A model generated the notes under the pieces. That model did no database searches, was not told the DNA's origin, and saw only the letters and a program-made list of their open reading frames with translations. DNA of 64,000 nucleotides. Origin: Heterobasidion occidentale (Eukaryota > Basidiomycota > Agaricomycetes > Russulales > Bondarzewiaceae). The position numbers and the translations under genes are program-made. The number at the start of each line of letters is the position of its first letter. Positions within the stretch are counted from its first letter, which is position 1. This document shows positions 45,602-57,386 of this stretch, one piece after another. The stretch is from contig JBCAQO010000011.1 in assembly GCA_039111635.1 (NCBI GenBank), forward strand, positions 682,001-746,000, read 5' to 3'.

Positions 45602-48600
45602 ATGAAGCCGCGTCTTGTTTTTGGACCGGTAGGACCTTTGTGGACTTGGACTAAAGAACAGTGGAGCCAGGTCCCAAGGAAGGAATGGAAATCTTGGTAC
45701 TTGGAGATGCTTGAGCATAACTTCCGACAATGCGATGCTCAAAGATGGCTCAAAGAACAAGTAGCTGAAAAGAAGGAACACCAGCGAGTTCTGGAAGAGA
45801 ACGCTCAGGGCGAAGCTTCAAGGAAAGTTGCCGAAAAGGCACAAAGATTGTTTGACTCCTCTGCAACGGATAGCGGAGAAGAACCCGTCATCAGGAAGGT
45901 AGCTCCCCAACCCTCGGGGTTCACTAGCTTTGACGAAGACCTAGAGGAGGAAATCGACACGACCAATTTAAAGGATCACGTGCCAACAGAATACCACTCT
46001 TACCTCGACATTTTTAGCGAGAGACGATTGCAATGACTCCCCAAGCACGCTATCTGGGACCACGCGATAAATCTCAAACCGTCTTTTAAACCCCAAGCTC
46101 CAAGGATATTTCCCTTGAGCCCGGATAAACACAACGAGCTAGGAAAATTTGTCAAGGAGCACCTTTCTAGAGGAACAATACATTGGTCGACAGCACCTAG
46201 CGCAGCCTCCTTCTTCTTCATAAACAAGAAGGATGGAAAACTACGCCCGGTACAGGATTAATGCCACCTTAACGGACACACCATTTGAGACGTCACCCCC
46301 TTGCCACTAATCCAAGAACTCTTGGATATTATACGAGGGGCAACGGTATTCTCTAAACTGGATGTTCGGTGGGGATACAACAACGTGCGCATCAAGGTAG
46401 GGGACGAGTTCAAAGCAGCGTTTGTAACACCCCTGGGACTCTTTGAACCCATGGTGATGTTCTTTGGGCTGTGCAATTCCCCAGGGACCTTCCAGGCCAT
46501 GATGAACATGATCTTCCAAGAGCTCATCTTGGCCTGGAAAATTGCGGTATATATGGACGACATCCTCATCTTCACAAGAACTACGGCAGAACACATGGTG
46601 ATTGTTCGACGAGTTCTCCAAATCCTACGCAACAATGATCTGTATCTCAAACCAGAAAAATGCAAGTTCCACAAGGAAAAGCTAAACTACTTGGGATACA
46701 CGATTTCAAAAGATCATGTCGCCATGGAAGATTTGAAGATTGAAGCAATCCAGGAATGGCCCATCCCTCGCACAGTCCAAGACATCCGCTCCTTCTTAGG
46801 TCTAGGGAATTTTTATCGGCGATTCATTGATAAGTTCTCTTTGATCGCGCGACCCCTACATGATCTTACCAAGAAGGACACGAAATGGGACTGGACAACG
46901 AGTTGCCAACAGGCTTTTGACCGATTGAAGAAAGCCTTCATCAGTCAACCCGTTGATGAGCATGCATCCGCGCTAGGGTCCAAGGGAGGTATTTGGGAAG
47001 CTTTGGGGAGATACCGAACAGCGCTAGACGAGTACCGAAGACGCCGACTCGCACCGAACACGGTCGGTTTCTACCCGGCCGACCGCAAACCACCGAAGGA
47101 CGTTCGGCAGCACTTGGGTCAGTTCGCTCACACTTCACATACTTACCATAACCACACAGGAGTGTTACGATAGGTGTTTACGAGATCGGAGCCAGTATTC
47201 CGTGTCGGCCGATGTGCTCCGTGAGTCGGTCGGTCCTTATCGCTTATCTTCCCGACCTCCACATGGTCGGTCAAATGTGATCTTGCACCATTACGCAGCC
47301 ACCCTGGTCGTACATTACTTCCTTCTTATTTTCATTGGTTCTCCAACGCCTGTTCCTACTACCTACGCTCGGGCGACGGATCCCGAACATTTGGGATTTC
47401 GCCATCGCTGATTAACTTTTACCTTATCACCTTTGGAACCCATATGGACATCTCACCTACCTTCTTATCTTCTCTGTTCGCTAGGGCTTGGCGCCCAGTC
47501 GACATCTACTCTCATTTCTTGTTCGATATTTTACTTAGGAGCTCTGTTTACTATAAAAACCTACATACAACTCTGGAATAAACCAGCTTTCGCACCCCAC
47601 AGTTCAGAGCTCATTCGCACTCTTCTCAACCATCGAAATCGTCTTCGTCGACTTCCGAAAACTTGTCATCCTCGTCGTTCGGCCTTGTTCGCGTTCGTAC
47701 TCGTCTCTTCGCTCGTACCCCTCGTCCTCCCTCGTATATTGTCAGAGTCCTGTGTGGCTCTTGAAGCACGTAGTTGTCGGTCGCGACACTACCTTCTCGT
47801 TACCGACCGAATCCCCGACTTGACCGACCGAACGTTCGGTTGGTGTTCGGCGCAGTCCCGAAACCGTTCGGGCGCTATAATCTCACACTCCTCGCTGCTT
47901 CTCAGTACGCCATCAATTTCTAAAGTCATCACTAACAATTCCTTGTGTATTAGATACTAGCTCCAGCATCCCCTGCATTAGAGGTTGTTTTGGTGTTGTG
48001 CTCGGCACTTAGAGCCACCTCTAGCGTATCACCGTCCTAATATACCCCGACCCGACGCGCCCATATCGGCTCGTCACTGACGCCTCCCTCTCCGCATACG
48101 GTGCAGTCCTCTTACAGGAAGGACCTGATAACGACTGGCACCCAGTGGCGTACCTCTCGGGCTCATTTTCACCGCCCGAAAGGAACTACGACGTACATGA
48201 CCGCAAACTCCTTGCAATCATCAAGGCGCTGGAATATTGGAAACATTACCTCGAAGGCGCTCGACATCCCTTTGAGATCTGGACAGACCACAAGAACCTG
48301 GAACACTCCCAGACGGCGCGAGATCTATCAAGGCGACAAGCGTGTTGGAGTCTGTTTTTGTCCAGATTTGACTTCCAGCTCAGCTATAAAGCTGGAACGA
48401 CCAACCATGCCGATGCTCTGTCCAGGCGTCCAGACCTTAGTGAGGGGGTGGAATCTGATAACAAGGCACAGACTCTGCTCCCGTCCAGACTTTTCACTGA
48501 GTCCAGCGAAACTTTGGTAGATTCTAGTGAAGGCATACACGTCAAGGCAACAGAACTCGTATCCTTGGACATCCTCTCCCTCATTCGACACTCACGCTCC

Positions 48601-49640
48601 GAACATGATTTGCTAGTGGATGTTGCCCTTAAGAAGCTATTGGAAAAAGGACCAAAAGCAATGAGAGGCCTCTTAGGGAAGTGGACGCATGAAGATGGCA
48701 TCACAAGACAGGACGGTTATATATGCGTCCCAAGAGACGATCTCCTCCAGCGAACAATTGTCAAAGCACACCATGACACTAAGGCTACAGGTCACCCAGG
48801 GTGAGCAAAAACCTTGGAATTGGTGCAACGCCATTACTGGTGGTCAAACATGATGTAGATGGATGCGCGGTTTGCCAGTCCACCAAGAACCTCCCCCGCA
48901 GGACCCATCCTCCAATCCACCCATTGGAAACTACAAATGCCCCTTGGCATTTTATCTCCACCAATTTCGTAACAGACCTCCCGGAAAGCAGAGGGTATGA
49001 TTCAATAAACGTGGTAGTGGACCAAGGCCTGTCCAAAGGAATAGTCATAACTCTGTGCAAGAAGACAATCACGGCCGAAGAAACCACGACACTCTTTAGG
49101 ATAACGTGTTCAAATGATATGGTCTACCAACCAAAGTGATATCCGACAGAGGACCTCAGTTTGCGGCAAAATTCACGCGAGAACTATGGAAGGGCTTAGG
49201 AATCACTCCGGCCCTCAGCACGGCTTATCACCCCCAGACAGATGGAGAAACAGAACGGGTTAATCAAGAGATCGAGCAATTCCTGCGGGTATTCTGCAAC
49301 TACCACCAAGATAACTGGGTAGACTTGATCCCTTTCGCAGAATTCTCCCACAACACCCGAAGACACTCCGCTACAGGGAAATCGCCATTTGAAGTTCTCT
49401 ATGGATTTAATCCGCCATATTCGGTGGACTCAGCATTGGAGACCAAGGTGCCCGCAGTAACGGAGATGAGGATCTATCCAGGAAACACTGAAGCATGGCC
49501 TTCGGCATTTTGGAAGAAGAACGACACACACCCATCCACAGACGAGTTTGTATTTCATCGTATAATCATTCGCACAACACCTTTCTGCATCTCGCCAGAG
49601 CAGAAAACTGGCTTAACAAACAGTACCAGGAGAGGCCTGG
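45602..49640 (+). pseudogene. Element B pol remnant with solo-LTR insertion
   Basis: Closely matches element A pol: KPRLVFGPVGPLWTWTKEQW at 45608, RT with SKLDVRWGYNN and YMDD (46550-46561), and RNase H resumed after the solo LTR at 48032 (LVTDASLSAYG in the shifted frame). The integrase has AHHDTKATGHPG, VISDRGPQFAAKF and DGETERVNQEIEQ. Breaks include the replacement of QQ by a stop near 46034, TAA near 46259, TGA at 46286-46288 (the same site as in element A), a TGA at 48802, and frame changes near 48810 and 49090. At about 49465 the sequence jumps to the element's 3' noncoding end, so the chromodomain is missing. Confidence 0.85.
46954..48031 (+). repeat. Solo LTR (family S), copy 2, in element B reverse transcriptase
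   Basis: 1078 bp with TGAT...ATCA ends, flanked by CCGT (46950-46953 and 48032-48035). The interrupted pol codons rejoin exactly as in element A (QP then VLIYPDPTRPYRL). It is nearly identical to copy 1 (19503-20581). It has a CTATAAAAACC box near 47556 and AATAAA near 47577. One GAACGTTC palindrome is intact (47827-47840); the other (47392-47405) has decayed to GAACATTT by two CpG transitions. Confidence 0.88.
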
Positions 49641-49940
49641 TTTGAGCAGCTGCCTATTGACTCTAGGAGCATACTCGCAACAAAACCATACTAGTGAAGG
49701 AAGAACATTGGAAGGGTGACGCAATATTGTGGCGATATTGCTAGGTACCTAAACCAAACAGCTCAACGGAGATGGAAAACTCCTAGGCATTGTAAACAAC
49801 GTAAGTCGGTCTTCGCCCCAGAAAACAAAGTCATATTGGGAAGACGCATCCCGATCGTTATTGGACGACCAGAAAGCAATTGTACGTGGAATGACGATGA
49901 AGCTTGTGGAGGCGAGTAGTCCCCTCAGGAGTTGGGACCT

Positions 49941-49953
49941 AGAAAGGGGGTAA
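49941..49953 (+). other. Polypurine tract of element B
   Basis: AGAAAGGGGGTAA immediately before the 3' LTR, identical to element A. Confidence 0.85.
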
Positions 49954-50035
49954 TGTTATGACTTGACCGATTGGAGCCCGTCGGGGCTGGTCTATCTGAT
50001 GGTTCAAGCATCACATGCTAGGCGGCTCCACTATG
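49954..50035 (+). repeat. 3' LTR of element B, left fragment
   Basis: The first 82 bp of the B 3' LTR, cut by element D at CTATG (50031-50035). It shows GATTGG and TCTGAT where the 5' LTR has GATCGG and TCCGAT. Confidence 0.9.
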
Positions 50036-50374
50036 TGTTATGAAACGCTTACTATATCTTTTCCTACCTTTCCCACGATCCGTATAAGGACACATAGGAC
50101 CTTTCTCCCGACTATACCTCGCGCTCCTGATCCATAGTTACTTGGTCCGTGCTCTCACCTGTATGTATTTATAGCGGCTGCGCGCAGTAGGAGAGCCTTA
50201 GGCTATCCACCTTTGTCCAATCTAGGAACTGCTATTCACCAGTCTTCCCTGATTCTCGAGCATCGGTCTGATCAGCTCCACCTCTTTGCATCCATCACTC
50301 TTATCATCATCCTTTCAATATTAGTATCAATTTGTGGACTAGGAAACTCTCGTCTCGAACAGTTGTTCGTGACA
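50036..50374 (+). repeat. 5' LTR of element D
   Basis: 339 bp, TGTTATGAAACGC to GTTCGTGACA. A TATTTATAGCGG box is present near 50167. The next bases, TCTGGATAGCC, may include the primer-binding site starting at TGG (50377). Confidence 0.92.
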
Positions 50375-50711
50375 TCTGGATAGCCTCCCCCAAATCCTAC
50401 TCCACACTCTAGCCTCGTCCTTTTCCTCACAGCAGAACACCGGCTACATACATACGGCGCTAGGCAGTCCCAAAAGACAAGCGACCGTCGACCGTAGTAG
50501 TTACTATACGCTTCAAGCAAACGATTGGGCGACTCCACTTCAGTGTGGGTTGCTTTAGGTTGTAGAATATCTCTATCTGGTAATCAACCCAGTGGAGGTA
50601 CGACCGAAACAATTGCGCCTGACGCTACCTACCGTACGACACTTTACGATACCTGGCCAGAAAGAGCTGCTGTTGCCTTGACCCTCGAACCTTGATCAGG
50701 TTGAGGCTAGC

Positions 50712-52310
50712 GTGGGCTCTCTTGATCGAACCACCACGACTTCCAAAGGAAAGGGAAGAGAAGTAGGGCGAGTTCCACACGGAACCGACTACTTGGAACA
50801 TTCGGACTCGTACGTCAATCTAGGACGAACCATCAGAAGAAACTCGAAAGGAATCTGGGTTTACGTAGGAGGACCAGACAGCGGAAAACCTGTTGACGCC
50901 CCACTAGTAGCCTGGGAAGACAGGAAGGCACCCCTCAGAACGATCACCACTCCGACCCGAACCAAACCCACACTACCCCCGATCGATATCCCCAGAAGAA
51001 ACACACCAGTTGATATTCCCAAAGAAGACATCAAAGAAGGAATCATCCCGGCGGGAGTATTAACTCCAGTAGACAAAGAAGACCCAGAACCCACACCAGG
51101 ACCAAGCAACCCGAGACGCCCGGACCCAAACCCTGACCCAACACCAAAGGCAAGAGTAACAGACGCAGACGACGAGATGTCAGACAAAGGAAACAAACCC
51201 AAGGACTTTGATGGGACTAGGTCAAAGTACAGAGAATGGATCTACGAATGCCACATGTACATCGCGGCCAACCCAACAAGATACGCAACGGACATGGATA
51301 GGACCCTAATGGTGTTATCGTACATGAGGGCAGGAACGGCCTCGCTGTTTGCCCAGAAGTATTACTCCAACAGGGAAATTCGGGAGTACAAAACAACAGA
51401 AGCCAAACCAAAGTGGGGAACGTTCAAGGAATTTCTAGGAGAACTAGCCGCCGCGTTCAAAGATGAAAGCCTGGAACAGAAAGCGCGGCAGAAACTATTC
51501 ACCATGAGGATGGGAAAAAGATCAGCAGACGAATTTGTCACGGACTACCTTATGACCGCCGGAGAAAGTGGATTCGATCTAGAATCCACGGTCGACTACC
51601 TCCGCCGAGCCATACACCCGGAAATCCTCAAACAAATGTACAGGCTGCCAGAAATGCCGACCACTATGGACGACAGGGTAAAATACATCCGACGGTTTGA
51701 CAACCAGTGGAGGGAACTCCAGAGCATAAAAAGCTCGATCCCGACCACCACACCACAACGTAGCAACCCATTCCGCTACAACTCTTCCAACGCCCCCACC
51801 TCCATGAACAACTCAGTTGTACCAATGGCTATAGACGCCGTCCGCACTCCCCTCACCGATGACAAGCGAACCAGACTGCACACAGAGGGTGGGTGTTTCT
51901 ATTGTCGACAGAAGGGGCACATGGCAAACCAATGTCCGGCCAGGGTTTCATCTAGGGTACATGAAGGGGGAACTGGATATGTTCAACAGGGTAGTGGAAA
52001 AATGGGGTACCGCCCGGCTCAAGCCGGTGGAACATTGGCCAGCAGAGGAGGAGGCTATGGCAGAGCGCTCCCAGCAAGAGCTCAGGGCAGTGGCGAGACA
52101 GCAACTCCGGGCAAAGATAGAAGCATGGCAACGACTAACCCATTCTGGGCTAGACTCGCAGCGCGCCAGGCCTACGCACCCGGAGAGGATGCACCTATAC
52201 GTCAGAAGGAGCTTGAGATTAGCCGAGAAGAGATCCAGAGGTTTATAGGGAAGTTGAGGTGGGACGAACAAGAAGCGCTCCTTCAAGAATCAAGCAAAGG
52301 AAGCAAGTGA
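50712..52310 (+). CDS. Element D gag
   Basis: An uninterrupted 532-codon frame. The true start may be an internal ATG; the frame is open from about 50712. Residues 1-155 are Pro/Thr-rich and disordered. The capsid region follows: MSDKGNKPKDFDGTRSKYRE, WIYECHMYIAANP, then FLGELAAAFKDESLEQKARQ and KRSADEFVTDYLMTAGESGF. The zinc knuckle CFYCRQKGHMANQC puts Cys395, Cys398, His403 and Cys408 in CX2CX4HX4C order. A basic/polar tail contains ARLAARQAYAPGED. It would form the particle shell and package element RNA. Its last 52 nt overlap the pol frame, which is in the minus-one phase relative to gag, so pol needs a frameshift or reinitiation. Confidence 0.85.
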   Translation: MGSLDRTTTTSKGKGREVGRVPHGTDYLEHSDSYVNLGRTIRRNSKGIWVYVGGPDSGKPVDAPLVAWEDRKAPLRTITTPTRTKPTLPPIDIPRRNTPVDIPKEDIKEGIIPAGVLTPVDKEDPEPTPGPSNPRRPDPNPDPTPKARVTDADDEMSDKGNKPKDFDGTRSKYREWIYECHMYIAANPTRYATDMDRTLMVLSYMRAGTASLFAQKYYSNREIREYKTTEAKPKWGTFKEFLGELAAAFKDESLEQKARQKLFTMRMGKRSADEFVTDYLMTAGESGFDLESTVDYLRRAIHPEILKQMYRLPEMPTTMDDRVKYIRRFDNQWRELQSIKSSIPTTTPQRSNPFRYNSSNAPTSMNNSVVPMAIDAVRTPLTDDKRTRLHTEGGCFYCRQKGHMANQCPARVSSRVHEGGTGYVQQGSGKMGYRPAQAGGTLASRGGGYGRALPARAQGSGETATPGKDRSMATTNPFWARLAARQAYAPGEDAPIRQKELEISREEIQRFIGKLRWDEQEALLQESSKGSK

Positions 52311-55300
52311 AAGGAATCGAATGCGGATTTTTAAACCGGCCTATGTCCTCGGTGTACCATAGGCCCGCCCAGAACCCTTATGTAAAAACAGTTGTACGAC
52401 TCACAAAATCCAATCAAAAGTCATCTATGTGTATGAACGTACAACTGAAACACAAAAGGGGAACCACCAAAGCCAAAGTACTGATCGATTCCGGAGCAGA
52501 GGGACTCCTCATCGATAGACAGTTCTGTTGAAAGCAGGGAATACCACTCCGAAAGATCAACAGGTTTATCCCGGTATTTAACGTAGATGAAACAGCAAAC
52601 GAAGGAGGGAAGATCACAGACAAGGCATGTCTCCTGATGAGAATAGCCAACGATGAAGGCAACTATCATGATGAACAATGCGAGCTGCTTGCTACCAATT
52701 TAGGAGGAAAAGATGTGATTCTAGGGACCGATTGGCTACACGAGCACAACCCCCAGATCAATTGGGTAAAGAATTGCCTCACGTTCTCTAACTGTGCTGA
52801 AACGTGCCTAGTCAGTCGACCAAAATTCACAGTACAAGCACAACTCCTATCACGGCGAAGAAGCGCAAGAACGATCAGGTACTCCAAAATAGAAGACAAA
52901 CCAGAAGAAGAGGAAAACACAGATAAAACCTTCTTCTCCAAATTCTACGAAGAGTGGTATCACCAAGACCCGTTTGAAATGCACCCGCTCGAAGCAATCC
53001 GCATCCAGTCCGTCCACAGCAAGTCGCAGGAATTGGCGGAAATGGCAAACAAAGGAAAAGACGAACGCATGGTAGAAGAAATAGTCCCTGCGTACGTTCT
53101 CAAACGCTTCGCCAAAGTCTTCAGTCAAGAAGCCTCGCAGAGACTTCCCAAACATTCACAGTGGGACCACAAAATTGACATGAAACCCGGATGGGAGCCG
53201 AGCGGCTGCAAGTTGTACCACCTAACAGAAGAAGAAGAAGACAAGCTATATGATATGACACAAGAGCACTTGAAGAGAGGAACGATACAGATATCAAATT
53301 CCCCACAAGCATCCTCGTTCTTTTTCATAAAAAAGAAAGAAGGAGATCTTAGGCCGGTCCAAGATTACAGGAAACTCAATGAATGGACAATAAAAAACAA
53401 ATACCCTTTGCCCATGATTGACGATGTAATCCGAACCATAGCCAAATCAAAGGTGAAAGTCTTCTCAAAATTCGACGTCAAATGGGGGTACAACAACATT
53501 CACATGAGGGAAGGAGACGAATGGAAAACGGCCTTCCTAACCAAGTTCGGCCTGTTTGAGTGCCTCGTCATGTTCTTCGGTCTTTGTAACTCGCCGGCGA
53601 CGTTCCAGACCATGATGAACATTATTTTCCATGACCTCATCGTCGCACAAGTCGTAACAGTGTATATGGATGATATCCTCATCTTCACGAAAACAGTGGA
53701 AGAACACCGACGAGTGACAATCCAAGTCATGCAAATACTCTTAGACAACGACCTGTTCTTGAAACCCTCCAAGTGTGCATTCGAGGTCGACACAGTCAAA
53801 TATCTTGGTTTCATCATCTCCACAGATAACATAGCCATGGACCCGGTTAAAATCGAAGGAATTTCCAAATGGCCAACCCCGACAAAGTTGAAAGAAGTAC
53901 AATCCTTCTTAGGCTTTGGAAATTTCTATCGAAGATTCATCCGGAACTTCGCTACAACAGCACGACCCCTGAATGACCTGACAAAAAAGGACACTCCCTT
54001 CGCATGGACAGAAGAACGCAACACGGCATTTGAAACCCTCAAGCTCTGCTTTACAGCGACACCAGTATTAGCTTATCCTGACGGAAACCGACCGTTCCGA
54101 CTCGAGACCGACGCCTCCGACTTCGCATCCGGTGCCATCCTATCACAAGAAATCCCAGGCGATGGCTGGCACCCAGTGGCCTACCTGTTGAAGTCGTTTA
54201 ACCCAGCGGAGCGCAACTACGACATCTTTGATAAAGAACTCTTAGCCGTTATCCATGCCCTAGATCACTGGCGTATCTACCTCGAAGGCGCACGACACCC
54301 ATTTGAAATATGGTCGGACCATAAAAACCTTCTCTACTTCTCCACAGCACGAACTCTGTCCCGCCGACAAGCACGTTGGGCGCTCTTCCTATCACGCTTC
54401 GACTTCACATTGGTGCACAAACCGGGCACCTCCCATCGACCGGATGCTCTGTCCAGGCGTCCAGATCTAAAACGGGGGGTGAAACTAGACAACGAAAACC
54501 AAATACTGCTAAAACCCCAAATGTTCGTCAAAAGCGCCACAGGGAGAGGCACAGTCAAAATGCTAGACAGGCAACTCAGGCAAGAGCTAAAGAACATCAT
54601 GGCAAAAGACAAAGAAGTGCTGGAAGCAATGGAGATTATCAAAACAGCAGGGCCAAGAACACTCTCCAAAGGACTACAAGAATGGAACTTAGAAGACGAC
54701 CTCATCTGGCATAAAGGCAAAATATACGTTCCACCAAATGATGAACTAAAAAGAAAAATAGTAAAAATATATCACGATTCACCCGCAGTCGGACATCCGG
54801 GACGATGGAAAACATATGTCTTGGTATCCGACAACTTCTGGTGGCCTGGGATGTCGACATTCGTAAAAGAATACGTAACAGGATGCGCCACGTGCCAAAA
54901 CACCAAAAACATCATGCACCCCACGCACGTTCCACTAATCCCAAACGAGATACCAGAAGGACCCTGGCAGGTAGTCACAATGGACTTCATCACGGACCTC
55001 CCGCGAGTCAGACCATATGATGCGATACACGTAACAGTGGACAGAAGCACCAAGGGAGCCGTCTACACTCCATGCGCAAAAACCATAGACGCGGAAGGAA
55101 CCGCCGACCTTTACATGAAAAACGTGTGGAAACAATATGGACTCCCAAGAAAGATCATTTCGGATCGAGGTCTGCAGTTCGCCGCCAGATTCACCAAAGA
55201 ACTGTGGAAAAAACTAGGAGTAACTACGGCCCTGTCCACCGCGTACCACCCAGAAACAGATGGAGAAACTGAAAGGGTGAACCAAGAGCTGGAACAATAT

Positions 55301-56182
55301 CTCAGGGTGTTCTGCAACTACGAGCAAACAAACTGGCCCGAACTCCTACCGTATGCAGAATTCGCACATAACGTCAGAGAACACTCGGCCACGCACCAAT
55401 CCCCGTTCGAACTTATGTACGGTTATAACCCGACCTTCGCACCCCAGATCGCACCAAGATCTGATATTCCCCGTGTAAAACAAAGACTGGAAAAACTGGA
55501 ACAACTACGAGAAGAGACCAAAGCCAGTCTAGAAGTCGCAGCGGAGTCAATGAAGAACAGAACCGCCGAGAATAGGGTCAAACTAAGAGTAGGGCAAAAG
55601 GTTTGGCTCTCGGGAAAAAACATCACCAGCACGCATCTGAAAGACAAGTTGGCCCCTAAGTTACACGGACCATTCAAAATAGAAGAAAAGCTAGGATTGG
55701 TGACGTACAAACTAAAGCTCCCGCCGACATGGAAGATACACCCCGTGTTCCATGCCTCCTTAATCATACCATATTGAGAAACGGCCGCCCACGGTCCCAA
55801 CTACAAACAACCACCCCCTGACCTCGTGGAAGGACAAGAGGAATACGAAGTTGAAGAAATTCTCGACAGAAGGAAACGAGGACGCGGATATCAATACCTA
55901 GTACGCTGGAAAGGGTACCCGGACTCGTCAAACAAGTGGATAACGAGGACGAACCTGAAGAACGCCAAAGAACTCGTAGAAGCTTACAATATACGACACC
56001 CTGACAGCGTACCCTTGAAGATGGCCCTTGCAAACATCAGACAAACAAACCTAGAAACGTATAAAAACTCCAACTCGATCCTCCATGTCCCATCATCACT
56101 CCGACAGCTCCACTCTCTCTGCAGCAACCTTCCCTCCATCCCACATGTCTTACGACCGAACCCTTTCTATCACCTCTGCTAA
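52259..56182 (+). pseudogene. Element D pol: protease, RT, RNase H, integrase, chromodomain (two TGA codons)
   Basis: One continuous frame broken only by TGA at 52529-52531 (after RQFC, before KQGIPLRK) and 55775-55777 (after IIPY, before ETAAHGPN), both where CGA is expected. The protease has LIDSGAEGLLIDRQ and GGKDVILGTDWL. RT has SKFDVKWGYNNI and YMDD (53663-53674). RNase H has LETDASDFASGAIL and DIFDKELLAV. The integrase has YHDSPAVGHPG and CATCQ, with Asp in MDFITDLP, Asp in ISDRGLQF and Glu in DGETERVNQELEQ. The chromodomain YLVRWKGYPDSSNKWITR lies beyond the second TGA. From 52532 to 55774 it is fully open (over 1,000 codons). Without the TGAs it would be a normal chromovirus pol of about 1,300 residues. 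Confidence 0.9.
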
Positions 56183-57077
56183 CGACACTCTTGTTGACAA
56201 ATCCGTCCAAACCACCCCCTCCCCCGAGCGATCCCCGACTCAGTCCGAAATAGATCGATTCGAGAGTCGAACGGGGATGGGTGGTGGACGCATAGTGGCG
56301 AGCATCAGAGAAGGGAGAGTTGAACAAGAGGAGATTGATAGGAGATACCAAGCACTGCTAGACGAAGCAGCGAGACTAGGCAGAGCGATAGCGGAAGAAG
56401 AAACCATCGCGCATTCTCCCCCACGGGTGATAGATATCACGACACCGCCCACGGCTTCGCCCCCTCACACTCCTTCCCCACCGCCCTTGATCCGCGAAGA
56501 GAACGACGGAGTCATATTCCCTGATAGGGAATCCTATCTAACCGCCCCCGTTGCATACCTCATGGGGCTTATAGAAGGATCGCCAAGCACGGAGTTCGTG
56601 TCAGGACCCACGCGACCGGACATACAAAGGGCGTTGGAGATTCTAGAAGAAGAAAGGGTGTTTGTACAGCATGCGCAGAGAGCCCTACAGATTTGAGAGG
56701 GAACCCTCATTGCCCGCATCAACGCCGGCGAAAGGAGGCTCATGGGACTCAATCGCTCCGAACCCCTCCACGACACGTTTCATCCCGCCAATGACCCCAC
56801 TCCTACCAACGAATACTATATGCTGTCCACGGCTGTGGTATCTCGTGCCTCGTCTTCGGCTTCAAATGGAGGTCCGATATGCCCGATGCCGTGGACTTAT
56901 CCCACCGGCCCCGACCGAGGGGTCTACAGGTTCACACGTCCTTCCCCTCGTTTTCAGGCCGTACCCCTGACCTTCAGACTCCGACACCCACCCTCGCGCA
57001 CTCGACCCCCCGTCATTGAATACGACTCTAGCGACTCCGACGCGCTCCCCCTCGTTAACCACCGCCGCACCCTCTGA
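56085..57077 (+). pseudogene. Element D frame downstream of pol, one TGA
   Basis: Starts MSHHHSDSSTLSAATF, overlapping the end of pol by 98 nt in another frame. It reads 203 codons to a TGA (56694-56696; RALQI then EGTL, where CGA is expected), and then continues in the same frame to 57077, about 330 codons in all. A Ser/Thr-rich N-terminus with DKSVQTTPSPERSPTQSE leads into a charged helical stretch (QEEIDRRYQALLDEAARLGR). A Pro-rich linker, YLTAPVAYLMGLIEGSPST, a second helical stretch (ALEILEEERVFVQHAQ) and a Pro/Tyr-rich tail PMPWTYPTGPDRGVYRF follow. No known domain is seen. Position and composition match the extra frames of elements A and C. Confidence 0.7.
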
Positions 57078-57386
57078 AAGGACACGAGTCACCGTCCGGT
57101 ATGACGTTAAACTGCCGGGGCAGACGACAGTTCGAATCCATTGGGCCGGTACTCACTGCCACGATGAGAAGAGGGACTCGGCTCAAGGACGCAGTACCCG
57201 CGTGGTTCTAACGAGGTGAGGTATCATGGCGTCCGTACTCAAGAGCTATCGCGCCATGGCTTGGCAGTGGGCAACAAGAGCTGGTGCCCTAAGTATTATT
57301 CCCCTATGTTTGTGACGGACTCCATACGCATTGCTTATGTTTTTCCTGGACTCTTTCACCTACCGTCTCTGGCACTGACGGCCTAG
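57078..57386 (+). other. Element D 3' noncoding region
   Basis: About 300 bp between the downstream frame and the polypurine tract. Nothing recognisable is seen, and no hairpin array like that of element A. Confidence 0.6.
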
